Positions 57,351 to 64,000 of a stretch of DNA of 64,000 bases are shown here, piece by piece; position 1 is the stretch's first letter, and each line of letters opens with the position of its first letter. The position numbers and the translations under genes were made by a program. Origin of the DNA: Hyphomicrobiales bacterium (lineage in GTDB: Bacteria; Pseudomonadota; Alphaproteobacteria; Rhizobiales; Xanthobacteraceae); contig JAFKKN010000001.1 of assembly GCA_017305535.1 (NCBI GenBank), positions 124,001 through 188,000 of the forward strand, in the 5' to 3' direction. The notes beneath the pieces were generated by a model that saw only the letters and a program-made list of their open reading frames with translations, had not been told where the DNA came from and did no database searches.

Positions 57351-58031
57351 ATGGGAGGAAAAGTCATCGTCGTCACGGGAGCATCCGGCGCGCTCGGGGC
57401 CGCCGTGGTCGCCGCTTTGCGTGCGCGGGGCGATCGCGTCGGTGCCATCGACCACGCCGCGTCCACCACGGCCCCGACCGCCGAGCTGTTTCGCGCGGGC
57501 GGGGTCGATCTGTCCAATGCAACGCCGGCCGCCGCCGCCATCGATGCCGTGGCGCGCCATTTCGGGCAGCTCGACGGCCTCATCAACGTCGCCGGCGCAT
57601 TTGCCTACGAGACGGTCGCGGACGGCGATCCGTCGACATGGTCGCGGCTCTACGCCATCAACGTGCTGACCGCCCTGCACGCCTCGCGTGCGGCGATCCC
57701 GTATCTGGTGAAATCGGCTGCGGGGCGCATCGTCAATGTCGGCGCGATGGGCGCGCTGCGGGCGGGTGCCGGCATGGGACCTTACGCTGCCTCCAAGGCC
57801 GGCGTGCATCGGCTGACGGAGGCGCTCGCCGCCGAACTGAAGGGCAAGGTGACAGTCAACGCCGTGCTGCCCTCCACCATCGATACACCCGCCAACCGCC
57901 GCGACATGCCGGACGCCGATTTCACCGCCTGGGTGACGCTGGACGAACTGGCGGCGGTGATCCTGTTCCTGACCAGCGACGCCGCCAGCGCCGTGACCGG
58001 GGCGCTACTGCCGGTCGCCGGCCGGGTCTGA
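57351..58031 (+). CDS. SDR oxidoreductase resembling dihydropteridine reductase (QDPR)
   Basis: A 226-residue short-chain dehydrogenase. The cofactor motif is VTGASGALGAAVV, NVAG replaces NNAG, and the catalytic Tyr-Lys are in PYAASKAGVHRLTEAL. The usual catalytic Ser, 13 residues before the Tyr, is Ala (VGAMGAL). The C-terminal half AVLPSTIDTPANRRDMPDAD matches the dihydropteridine reductase pattern (animal QDPR has AVLP.T.DTP.NR..MP.ADF and also lacks the Ser). This suggests an enzyme that reduces quinonoid pterins or a related NAD(P)H-dependent role; the function is inference. GGAGG favours ATG 57351 over ATG 57345. The ABM monooxygenase gene follows after 33 bases. Confidence 0.82.
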   Translation: MGGKVIVVTGASGALGAAVVAALRARGDRVGAIDHAASTTAPTAELFRAGGVDLSNATPAAAAIDAVARHFGQLDGLINVAGAFAYETVADGDPSTWSRLYAINVLTALHASRAAIPYLVKSAAGRIVNVGAMGALRAGAGMGPYAASKAGVHRLTEALAAELKGKVTVNAVLPSTIDTPANRRDMPDADFTAWVTLDELAAVILFLTSDAASAVTGALLPVAGRV

Positions 58032-58064
58032 ACCGCAACCGACCAACCAGCCAGGGAGACCCGC

Positions 58065-58364
58065 ATGATCCTCGTGACCGGCAGCGTCACCGCCCGCCCG
58101 GAGACGTTCGACGAAATTCTCAAGCTCAGCCTCGACCACGTCCGCCGCTCCCGCGCCGAACCGGGCTGCATCTCCCATGCGGTCCACACCGACTGCGAGA
58201 ACCCGTTGCGGCTGGTGTTCGTCGAACGATGGGCCGATCGTCAGACCCTCCTCGCTCATTTCGGGGTTCCGGCGTCGCGCGATTTCGTCAAGGCGCTGCA
58301 ATCTCTCGCCGCCGAGGCGACCCCGATCGACATCTACGACGCCACCCGCATCGAGAAATTGTGA
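58065..58364 (+). CDS. Antibiotic-biosynthesis-monooxygenase (ABM) domain protein
   Basis: A 99-residue dimeric ferredoxin-like ABM domain: GSVTARPETFDEILKLSLDH, the EPGCISHAVHTD core and RLVFVERWADRQTLLAHF. Family members are cofactor-free monooxygenases (YgiN and quinol oxidases) or structural homologues without known activity. CAGGGAG lies 7 bases before the ATG. It follows the QDPR-like SDR gene closely, so the two are probably cotranscribed and may act on one redox-active compound (inference). Confidence 0.87.
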   Translation: MILVTGSVTARPETFDEILKLSLDHVRRSRAEPGCISHAVHTDCENPLRLVFVERWADRQTLLAHFGVPASRDFVKALQSLAAEATPIDIYDATRIEKL

Positions 58365-58550
58365 AATCCCGAACTGGTGCGGGAACTATTGAATCTCATC
58401 CTCATTCTATCCGGTCATCGAACCGGCATCGGCGGCGCGCCTGAAAACGTTGAGTTCCAAGCCTGCATGGCAGCGTTGCGGCACTGCTTATATTGCATTG
58501 CAACATGTTTTCCGGTACCTTCTCCGAGACGATTCAGAGGCGGACGGACA

Positions 58551-58850
58551 ATGAGCGACAACTGGATGACCAAGTATGGTTCCCGTCGGGTGCGGCGTGA
58601 CCCGCCGACGCTGGAAGAGGCCATTTTCGCGGCCATGGGCATTACCGACAATGCCGAGGAGCAGGCGGAAATCGCCGCCTCGCTGATGGGCCTGCCGCTT
58701 GCCGCTGTCCAAACCGAGGTTCGCAAGGTCAGCCGCACCGCGGCCCGCACCCAGCAGGTGATCGCCGGCGAACCCGGCGCCCAGCGTACCGTCGTGGTGG
58801 AACGCCGCACCGTACGCCGCTTCGGCAACGACCGCCGCCCCGGCATGTAA
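58551..58850 (+). CDS. Conserved small hypothetical protein
   Basis: 99 residues without a recognised domain: SDNWMTKYGSRRVRRDPPTL, then EEAIFAAMGITDNAEEQAEI and a basic C-terminus (VVVERRTVRRFGNDRRPGM). There are no membrane segments, so it is probably cytoplasmic and possibly nucleic-acid associated because of its basic tail. AGAGG precedes the ATG at 58551 by about 11 bases. Its upstream region (58365-58550) contains AT-rich sequence suitable for a promoter. A strong terminator follows the stop. Confidence 0.7.
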   Translation: MSDNWMTKYGSRRVRRDPPTLEEAIFAAMGITDNAEEQAEIAASLMGLPLAAVQTEVRKVSRTAARTQQVIAGEPGAQRTVVVERRTVRRFGNDRRPGM

Positions 58851-58865
58851 ATCAACCGATCACGG

Positions 58866-58904
58866 AAAAGCCCCGCATCCGACCGGATGCGGGGCTTTTC
58901 TTTT
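58866..58904. terminator. Bidirectional rho-independent terminator
   Basis: AAAAGCCCCGCATCC (58866-58880) and GGATGCGGGGCTTTT (58885-58899) form a perfect 15-bp stem around GACC, with CTTTT following. The A-tract before the stem lets it work on the minus strand too, for the convergent GNAT gene. Confidence 0.93.
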
Positions 58905-58923
58905 GTTAATGCGATTTCTCGAA

Positions 58924-58947
58924 TTAATCAGATAATCGTCTGATTAA
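58924..58947. other. AT-rich perfect inverted repeat beyond the terminator
   Basis: TTAATCAGA (58924-58932) and TCTGATTAA (58939-58947) flank TAATCG. It sits 7 bases beyond the GNAT stop, between that gene and the bidirectional terminator. Purpose unknown: it could be a protein-binding palindrome or an extra 3'-end stem. Confidence 0.4.
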
Positions 58948-58954
58948 ACGTGAT

Positions 58955-59599
58955 TTACCTGCTCGCGCGCGGGATCGGCGAGCGCCAGCCGTACATCCGC
59001 AGCCACCATTTCCAGTAGTCACGGTTGAAGCGGGCAACAGCCTGGGTAAAGGCCGCCGGCGCCGCGAATGCGTCGGCGGGATTGAAGCGCGGCGCGGCCG
59101 CCGGCGTCGGCTGCTTGCGCAGATCGATCTCGCCGGTCGATTCGCCATGACGGAACGTCAGATGCGCGCCGAACTTGTTGGCAAGCGAGCGCATGGCTTC
59201 GTTCTGCGCCCCGGTGGTGACGCGCAGGCTGACATAGCCCCTGCGCTTGCCCTCCGCGATCAGGCGGCGGAACAACACGCTGCCCAGCCCCTTGCGGCGC
59301 ACCTTGCGCTCGACGCTGAAGGCGACCTCGGGGAGCGGACTGTGCTCGCCGTCTTCCGGATGCAACTCGGCAGCCGCCAGCACCTCGCCGCCCTCAAGAT
59401 AGGCGATGACGATGGTACCGTCGGTCGCGCACTTGGCGGCGTAGCGCTCGATGAAACTTTCGTCGGCAAAACCGTTGAACCGGTCGTGGCGGCTCTCAGT
59501 GTCCAGACGCAATAGGTGTTCGCGCAGCAACGGCATCTCGTGCCGATCCAGCCGCCTGATAGTGCCCGGCAAGCCGATCGCGATGGTATCGTCGCGCAT
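58955..59599 (-). CDS. GNAT-family N-acetyltransferase
   Basis: A 214-residue protein. The acetyl-CoA-binding motif is VERKVRRKGLGSVLFRRLI (about residue 95-113), preceded by the core strand EVLAAAELHPEDGEHSPLPE. The N-terminus IRRLDRHEMPLLREHLLRL, DTESRHDRFNGFADESFIERY resembles GNATs often fused to protein-acetylating Pat enzymes; here the domain stands alone with an unstructured Ala/Pro-rich C-terminus ending WWLRMYGWRSPIPRASR. The acceptor is unknown. ATG 59599 has AAAGGAG upstream. The 237-base region before it is AT-rich and contains an imperfect hairpin at 59765-59812. Confidence 0.87.
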   Translation of the reverse strand: MRDDTIAIGLPGTIRRLDRHEMPLLREHLLRLDTESRHDRFNGFADESFIERYAAKCATDGTIVIAYLEGGEVLAAAELHPEDGEHSPLPEVAFSVERKVRRKGLGSVLFRRLIAEGKRRGYVSLRVTTGAQNEAMRSLANKFGAHLTFRHGESTGEIDLRKQPTPAAAPRFNPADAFAAPAAFTQAVARFNRDYWKWWLRMYGWRSPIPRASR

Positions 59600-59836
59600 G
59601 ATCCAGTCTCCTTTGTTGGCAGTGCCCTTCCAGGAGGCGTCTTCCCTAGACCTTGGATATTGTGCGTTGCACCATCTTTTCAATAGGCAAAATTGTCTCA
59701 AATTGCGGCAGGGTGTCGCGGCCGAATCATTAACCACAACAATTTGTTAGCAAATGACCTGAATCTCAATTTCGCCACATCCCAAAATCTTTGGCCCATA
59801 AGCGAAATTTGAATTCAGGGCTTTGTTGTGACCCCG

Positions 59837-60235
59837 TCAAAGCACCATTTGGGTCTGTGTCACCACGGCGACCAGTTTGCCGTCCGCGCCCTCGATTCGG
59901 GTCTGCCAGACCTGCGTGCGGCGGCCCCGGTGTACCGGCGTGGCGGTCGCGGTGATCGTGGTCCCCTCCTTGGCCCCGCCGACGAAGTTGGTTTTGCTTT
60001 CGATGGTGGTGGTGCCCTTGGCGTCCGCCGGCAGGTTGATGACCGTCGCCGCCGCGCCAACCGAATCCGCGAACGCCATGACCGCTCCGCCATGGATGGT
60101 ATGGCCGAGCGTGCACAAGTCCGGCCGCACCAGCATCCGCGCCACCACCCGCTCCGGCTCGGCTTCGACGAAGGTGACCCCCTTCAATTCCGCGAACGGC
60201 ATCTTCATCGCATTGATCTTGTCGAGCAGGGTCAC
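59837..60235 (-). CDS. PaaI/hotdog-fold thioesterase
   Basis: A 132-residue hotdog-fold thioesterase. The active-site region is LGHTIHGGAVMAFADSVGA, followed by TTTIESKTNFVGGAKEGTTI and the strand TPVHRGRRTQVWQTRIEGADG. Members hydrolyse aryl- or acyl-CoA thioesters, including phenylacetyl-CoA and 1,4-dihydroxy-2-naphthoyl-CoA; specificity is not readable. GTG 60235 (VTLLDKINAM) is preferred because GGGAGA lies 7 bases upstream. It is divergent from the BtuF-like gene across about 70 bases. Confidence 0.88.
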   Translation of the reverse strand: MTLLDKINAMKMPFAELKGVTFVEAEPERVVARMLVRPDLCTLGHTIHGGAVMAFADSVGAAATVINLPADAKGTTTIESKTNFVGGAKEGTTITATATPVHRGRRTQVWQTRIEGADGKLVAVVTQTQMVL

Positions 60236-60306
60236 GTTGCATCTCCCGTTTGTCGTTGCGGCCGCACCGCCGATCTTGCGGTAAAGGTGACCATCCGAAT
60301 TCACCG

Positions 60307-61122
60307 ATGACAAGTCCGTTGTTCATTGGGCATATGCGCCTGATGCGTCAGTTTCCGCCGCACCGCATCGTCTGTCTCACCGAGGAAACGGTGGAGACAT
60401 TGTACCTGCTCGGCCAGCAGGACCGCATTGTCGGCGTGTCCGGCTATGCCGTGCGCCCGCCGCAGGTCCGCCGCGAGAAGCCGCGCGTTTCCGCCTTCAT
60501 TTCCGCCGACGTGCCGAAAATCCTGGCGCTCGAACCCGATCTCGTTTTCACGTTTTCCGATTTGCAGGCCGAAATCGTCGCCGATCTGATCCGCGCCGGG
60601 GTCGCGGTTCATGCATTCAATCAGCGCGACATCGCCGGCATTCTGGCGATGATCCGCACGGTCGGTGCGTTGATCGGCGCGCCCGCTCCGGCCGACCGCC
60701 TCGCCACGCAGTACGAGCAACGGCTCGCGGCGATCGCGGTGGCGGCGCGCGGCAAGCCCCGGCCCCGGGTATATTTCGAGGAGTGGGACGATCCGCTGAT
60801 CGGCGGTATCGGCTGGGTGTCGGAATTGATCGAGATCGCCGGCGGCGAGGATATTTTTGCCTCGCTCCGCTCGCGGAAGGCGGCGAAGGATCGCATCCTC
60901 GATCCGGATGCAGTGCGCGCCGCCGCGCCGGACGTCATCCTCGCCTCATGGTGCGGCAAGAAGGTTGTCGTCGACAAAATCCGGCAACGGCCGGGATGGG
61001 ACACGATCCCGGCGGTGCGCGACAACCGCATCGTCGAGATCAAGTCGCCGCTGATCCTGCAACCGGGACCGGCCGCGCTGACCGATGGCCTCGATGCCAT
61101 CGTCGCTGCGCTGCGGTCCTGA
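60307..61122 (+). CDS. BtuF/FecB-like periplasmic-binding-fold protein without signal peptide
   Basis: About 271 residues with the class III substrate-binding-protein fold (TroA/BtuF type): RIVCLTEETVETLYLLGQQD, VSGYAVRPPQVRREKP, KILALEPDLVFTF, GWVSELIEIAGGEDIFA and APDVILASWCGKK. These normally bind cobalamin or iron chelates for an ABC importer. No signal peptide or lipobox is present at any candidate start (60307, 60334 or 60343), and no permease or ATPase gene is adjacent. It may be a cytosolic cobalamin-binding protein; this window also encodes a B12-dependent ribonucleotide reductase, but no direct link is shown. The start is uncertain because no clear ribosome site is visible. It converges with a one-base gap on the M20 gene. 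Confidence 0.78.
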   Translation: MTSPLFIGHMRLMRQFPPHRIVCLTEETVETLYLLGQQDRIVGVSGYAVRPPQVRREKPRVSAFISADVPKILALEPDLVFTFSDLQAEIVADLIRAGVAVHAFNQRDIAGILAMIRTVGALIGAPAPADRLATQYEQRLAAIAVAARGKPRPRVYFEEWDDPLIGGIGWVSELIEIAGGEDIFASLRSRKAAKDRILDPDAVRAAAPDVILASWCGKKVVVDKIRQRPGWDTIPAVRDNRIVEIKSPLILQPGPAALTDGLDAIVAALRS

Positions 61123-61123
61123 T

Positions 61124-62404
61124 CTAGAGCGGCTCGACGCCGCACCATTCGGCGATGAACAGTGCCGTCGCCTTGGTCGATTTTCGCAGCGAGTCGAGAT
61201 CGACGTATTCGTTGAAGCCGTGCATCGCCGCGCCCGACGCGCCGAAGCACAGCGCCGGAATGCCGGCGTTGAGGCCGTAGAACCGCGTATCGGTCAGCGC
61301 CGTGAAGGCGCGATCCGGCACCGCGCCGCCATAGACCGCGTCGAACGCCTTGGCGAACGCCGCTTCCGGCGCCGCCGAGTTGGTCAGTTCATAGCCTTCC
61401 GACAGAAAGCCCGACCACTCCACCTGCGGCGGGTTGTTCGACAGGAAGCGATGGTCGCGCGCGGCATCGGCGATACAGGCCAGAATCTCCTTCTGGCATT
61501 CGGCGATCGACCAGCCGGGCAGCACCGCGATCCGGCAATCGACATCGCACCACGCCGGCACGCTGGACGCCCAGTCGCCGCCCTTGATGATGCCCGGGTT
61601 GAAATTGATCGGGTGATTGACGTCCTTGAAGTGCTTGTCGTTCACCGCGCGCTTGTTCCACTCGATTTCGAGTTTCTCCATCGCGTGGATCAGGTGATAG
61701 GCGGCCATGATGGCGTTGGAGCCCGCGCCCGCCTCGAACACATGCACCGGGAAACCGCGCACGCGAATGCGGAACCAGATCACGCCGACCTGCGAGCGGA
61801 TCATCTCGCCATTGGTCGGCTCCGGAATGAAACAGGCATCGGCGCGATAGCCGCGCTGAATGGTCGAAAGTGCACCGACGCCGGTGCTCTCCTCCTCGAT
61901 CACCGACTGAAAGTGAATCCGCGCGGTCGGTTTCAGGCCGGCAGCCTTGATGGCATCGAGCGCGTAGAGCGCGGCGATGGTGCCGGATTTCATGTCGCAC
62001 GCGCCGCGACCGTACATTTTGCCGTCCTTGATGGTCGGCTGGAACGGCGGCGTCTCCCACATGTCGAGCGGCCCCGCCGGCACCACGTCGCAGTGGCCCT
62101 GGATGATCAGCGACTTGCCGGCCTCGGTCGCCGGCCGGTAGGTGCCGACCACGGTGCGGGCGCGCGAAAAATCATGTTCGATGGGACCGTAGCCGCGCAG
62201 ATCCTTGAGGTCGTCGAGATTGATGCGCCAGTCGTCGACCTCGTAGCCACGCGCGCGCAACAGATCGCCGATCAGATCCTGACAAGGCCCTTCCGCGCCG
62301 CGCGTACTGGGAATGGCAACGAGTTGCCTGGTGGTTTCCAGTTGAGCGTCGAAGCCGGCATCGACGGCATCGAGGATACGTTTCTTGTTGTCGTTGGCGC
62401 TCAT
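61124..62404 (-). CDS. M20-family metallopeptidase (ArgE/DapE/ACY1 type)
   Basis: A 426-residue zinc deacylase. The metal ligands and catalytic residues are in LIIQGHCDVVPAG (His and Asp), YGRGACDMKSGTIAAL (Asp), the catalytic Glu pair in VIEEESTGVGAL, and the C-terminal His in SGAAMHGFNEYVD. The dimerisation lid (residues ~200-320) starts at VGVIWFRIRVRGFPVHVFEA. Family members include acetylornithine deacetylase and N-formyl or N-carbamoyl amino-acid hydrolases; the substrate is not determined. ATG 62404 follows GGGGGAA; the frame extends upstream through the repeat region and should not be used. Confidence 0.9.
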   Translation of the reverse strand: MSANDNKKRILDAVDAGFDAQLETTRQLVAIPSTRGAEGPCQDLIGDLLRARGYEVDDWRINLDDLKDLRGYGPIEHDFSRARTVVGTYRPATEAGKSLIIQGHCDVVPAGPLDMWETPPFQPTIKDGKMYGRGACDMKSGTIAALYALDAIKAAGLKPTARIHFQSVIEEESTGVGALSTIQRGYRADACFIPEPTNGEMIRSQVGVIWFRIRVRGFPVHVFEAGAGSNAIMAAYHLIHAMEKLEIEWNKRAVNDKHFKDVNHPINFNPGIIKGGDWASSVPAWCDVDCRIAVLPGWSIAECQKEILACIADAARDHRFLSNNPPQVEWSGFLSEGYELTNSAAPEAAFAKAFDAVYGGAVPDRAFTALTDTRFYGLNAGIPALCFGASGAAMHGFNEYVDLDSLRKSTKATALFIAEWCGVEPL

Positions 62405-62513
62405 GGTTCCCCCTGCTGATTGGCACTGGCGGAATGTTTCATCCGCTTCTGGTTCCATCAAACCATATTCCGGTGGGGATTGTCGCGGGATATCAGGCCT
62501 ATCAGAATCGTAT

Positions 62514-62585
62514 GCAGGCCAATCGATTCGGCCTGCCCGAGCATGATCCCGGAAAGTGGAGACCGGTTTTCGGAGAAGATCATGC
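62514..62585. repeat. Dispersed palindromic intergenic repeat
   Basis: Two palindromes in tandem. GCAGGCC and GGCCTGC (62514-62520 and 62530-62536) are followed by a longer element bounded by GCATGATC (62541-62548) and GATCATGC (62578-62585). Its core includes GGAAAGTGGAGACCGGTTTT. From memory, this second core is a common intergenic repeat in Bradyrhizobium, Rhodopseudomonas and Nitrobacter genomes. It lies in the divergent region between the M20 gene and the small membrane protein gene. Confidence 0.6.
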
Positions 62586-62654
62586 AAACGAAAAGTGACC
62601 GGTCTGATTCAACGCAGTGGAAACAGACCCTGGACGCTTCAACGCGGAGGAAAG

Positions 62655-62807
62655 ATGCCCATCAACCGCAATGTGCTGATGTTTATTATCGGCCTGCTCG
62701 TCGCTGTCGTCGCCGTGCTCGGCTACAAGCAATATCGGGACAGCAAGCAGCCGGACGGCGTCCAGATCAACATCGGCAAGGACGGCCTGAAAATCCAGAA
62801 CAAGTGA
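62655..62807 (+). CDS. Small single-pass membrane protein
   Basis: 50 residues: a transmembrane helix (VLMFIIGLLVAVVAVLGY) followed by a short polar tail (KQYRDSKQPDGVQINIGKDG). It has a strong ribosome site (GGAGGAAAG) right before ATG 62655. No named family is recognised, though similar 50-residue proteins are common in this group. The stop codon overlaps the start of the next gene (TGATG), so the two are translationally coupled. Confidence 0.72.
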   Translation: MPINRNVLMFIIGLLVAVVAVLGYKQYRDSKQPDGVQINIGKDGLKIQNK

Positions 62808-63079
62808 TGACTCGCATGCGCCCGTTGAACCTGACGATAATCGGTATGGGGCTCGGCCTCGCCTGCGGTTTGACGCTCCTGGGGAGCGCCACGCGTGCGC
62901 GCGCCGAACAGGTCGCGAGCGAGCGGGATATCGTCAATCTGCGGCTCGGCCAGCGTATCCAGGTCGACGACGGCACCTGCCCGACCGGCCAGATCAAGGA
63001 AGTGACTGGCGCGCAACTCTCCAGCGCCGGCGTGGTCCGCCGCATCGTCTGCGTCCCGCGCCAGGGCGCGCGGCGCTGA
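62807..63079 (+). CDS. Small exported protein of unknown function
   Basis: 90 residues: a signal peptide (LTIIGMGLGLACGLTLLGSA, cleavage near ARAEQ) and a mature region of ~55 residues with two cysteines (DDGTCPTGQIKEVTG and RRIVCVPRQG) that could form a disulfide. The ATG at 62807 overlaps the TGA of the upstream gene; ATG 62816 is an alternative. No domain is recognised. Coupling with the membrane protein upstream suggests a shared envelope role (inference). Confidence 0.7.
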   Translation: MTRMRPLNLTIIGMGLGLACGLTLLGSATRARAEQVASERDIVNLRLGQRIQVDDGTCPTGQIKEVTGAQLSSAGVVRRIVCVPRQGARR

Positions 63080-63085
63080 CGCCTT

Positions 63086-63244
63086 TCACATCACGGCCAT
63101 CACCATCGCGGGCGTGGTGCCCGCGAGCGGCGTACCGCTGTAGCTGAACGTGCCGATGTGGGCCGCATGTTCGGCCGACGACCCTGCCATGCAAGGTCCG
63201 ACCAGAAACACCGCGAAGGCGAATAAAAAGCTGAACGCGCGCAT
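63086..63244 (-). CDS. Very small secreted peptide
   Basis: 52 residues: a signal peptide (FSFLFAFAVFLVGPCMAG) and a mature part of about 33 residues (SAEHAAHIGTFSYSGTPLAG). GGGAG lies 6 bases before ATG 63244, which supports real translation. It converges with the preceding gene with a 6-base gap. No family is recognised. The ~200 bases between it and the next gene hold no gene I can see. Confidence 0.55.
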   Translation of the reverse strand: MRAFSFLFAFAVFLVGPCMAGSSAEHAAHIGTFSYSGTPLAGTTPAMVMAVM

Positions 63245-63446
63245 CTGAGACTCCCGTGTGTTCGACGCCGGCAGCACTGTTCGCTGCTCGTTGCGGCGAC
63301 CAATAAGCGCCCGGCGTTTCAGACGTTTTGCGTGGGTCGCAGAAAACGGTGTTGTGGTTCGAGCGATTTGTTTCGCCGCCTCCGCCGCGACGAAACAATT
63401 GCCCCTTGCCCATGCCTCACAGGCGGGGCGCGGCAGGCATGTCTGG

Positions 63447-64000
63447 TCAAGCTGACTGCCGCGCCATGCCCGCCGGTTTGATGTTCTGGTTCAGCCGGAA
63501 GAAATTCGTCGGATCGTATTTGGTCTTGAGCGCGAGCAGCCGTGCGTAGTTCTCGCCGTAAGCCGCTTCAACGCGCTCCATTCCTTCGTCGCCGAGATTG
63601 TTGGCGTAAACGCCGCCGGTCGAAAACGGCCGCATCGCCTCCCATAACCCGCGGGCCCAGCGAATGCGCGCCGCATCCTCCGCCGGATCGTCCCAGATCG
63701 AAATCGGGAAGCAATCGTAAGCGGCATCGCGGTTCACATACGGCGTTGCGTTCACCGGCACGCGCGCGATCGCGCCGCCGACCTGCTGCAATACAAGCAG
63801 CGATTCCGCCGGAGCGGTCGCGTACGACGCCAGCAGCGTGTCGATCGCCGCGTCGGATAGCTCGCGCAGGAATTGCGCCTTCCAGTAGTAACGGCGGCCG
63901 CGTGGAAAAAGCGCATCGCCAGCGGATTGAATATCCACATAGGAGCGTGGCCCCATGTCGTCCTGTAACGGTGTGCCATGCGCGCGCAGCGATTTGACGA
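63447..64000 (-). CDS. FAD-linked oxidase with BBE domain, N-terminus outside the window
   Basis: This is the C-terminal part of a flavin oxidoreductase; the frame is open through base 64000, so the FAD-binding domain lies beyond the edge. The visible 184 residues show a substrate-domain end and the berberine-bridge (BBE) signature near the C-terminus: YANNLGDEGMERVEAAYGEN followed by RLLALKTKYDPTNFFRLNQN. Members oxidise sugars, alcohols or alkaloid-like substrates with covalently bound FAD. The substrate cannot be told from the fragment. Confidence 0.88.
   Translation of the reverse strand, partial: VKSLRAHGTPLQDDMGPRSYVDIQSAGDALFPRGRRYYWKAQFLRELSDAAIDTLLASYATAPAESLLVLQQVGGAIARVPVNATPYVNRDAAYDCFPISIWDDPAEDAARIRWARGLWEAMRPFSTGGVYANNLGDEGMERVEAAYGENYARLLALKTKYDPTNFFRLNQNIKPAGMARQSA

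Overview
The window is high-GC alphaproteobacterial chromosome, most likely family Nitrobacteraceae (Bradyrhizobiaceae: Bradyrhizobium, Rhodopseudomonas, Nitrobacter or Afipia relatives). Four things point there: the neighbourhood rne - amidase - PBP1A - prfB, the block accB-accC / aat-DUF2155-NDUFA12, an RNase E whose S1 domain carries a long acidic insertion, and two intergenic repeats of types I recall from that family. The genus cannot be fixed from the sequence alone. I saw no rRNA, tRNA, CRISPR array, prophage or transposase gene.

Layout. 0-14 kb: anmK (cut by the left edge), tyrS, an MFS transporter, a giant AsmA-like envelope protein, a Bcp peroxiredoxin with a histone-H1-like basic tail, an M23 endopeptidase, a NodU-type carbamoyltransferase, an EamA exporter and a 3-hydroxyisobutyrate-dehydrogenase-like enzyme. 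14-24 kb: housekeeping genes for translation termination (prfB with an intact programmed frameshift), peptidoglycan (mrcA, amidase) and RNA decay (rne with a long structured leader). 23-33 kb: an aminotransferase, an M48 protease, a DsbA-like thiol oxidoreductase, aroQ, accB, accC, then a three-gene two-component cassette, aat and DUF2155. 34.7-38.3 kb: an accessory block (SDR, HSL-type esterase, GlxA-type regulator, DJ-1/PfpI protein) between DUF2155 and the complex I accessory gene NDUFA12. 39-42 kb: a BA14K glycine-rich protein and two tandem EamA exporters.

42-49 kb: the B12-dependent ribonucleotide reductase nrdJ, then an AT-rich gene for a stand-alone RelA/SpoT-type nucleotide synthetase that looks horizontally acquired, a relic of a small secreted-protein gene, a fatty-acid desaturase, and the intact version of that small gene. 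49-64 kb: chrA, yghU, psiF, another EamA, a duplicated GrlR-like protein, an esterase, pobA with a divergent AraC-type regulator (4-hydroxybenzoate catabolism), a dihydropteridine-reductase-like SDR with an ABM monooxygenase, a GNAT, a PaaI thioesterase, a cytosolic BtuF-like protein, an M20 peptidase, three small membrane or secreted proteins, and a BBE-type FAD oxidase cut by the right edge.

Most of the window is ordinary core genome. The most unusual items are the AT-rich alarmone-synthetase-like gene and its flanks (46.0-47.4 kb), the H1-tailed peroxiredoxin, the rne leader structure, the kinase - Rcp1-type receiver - receiver-kinase cassette with no DNA-binding output, and the QDPR-like SDR lacking the usual catalytic serine.
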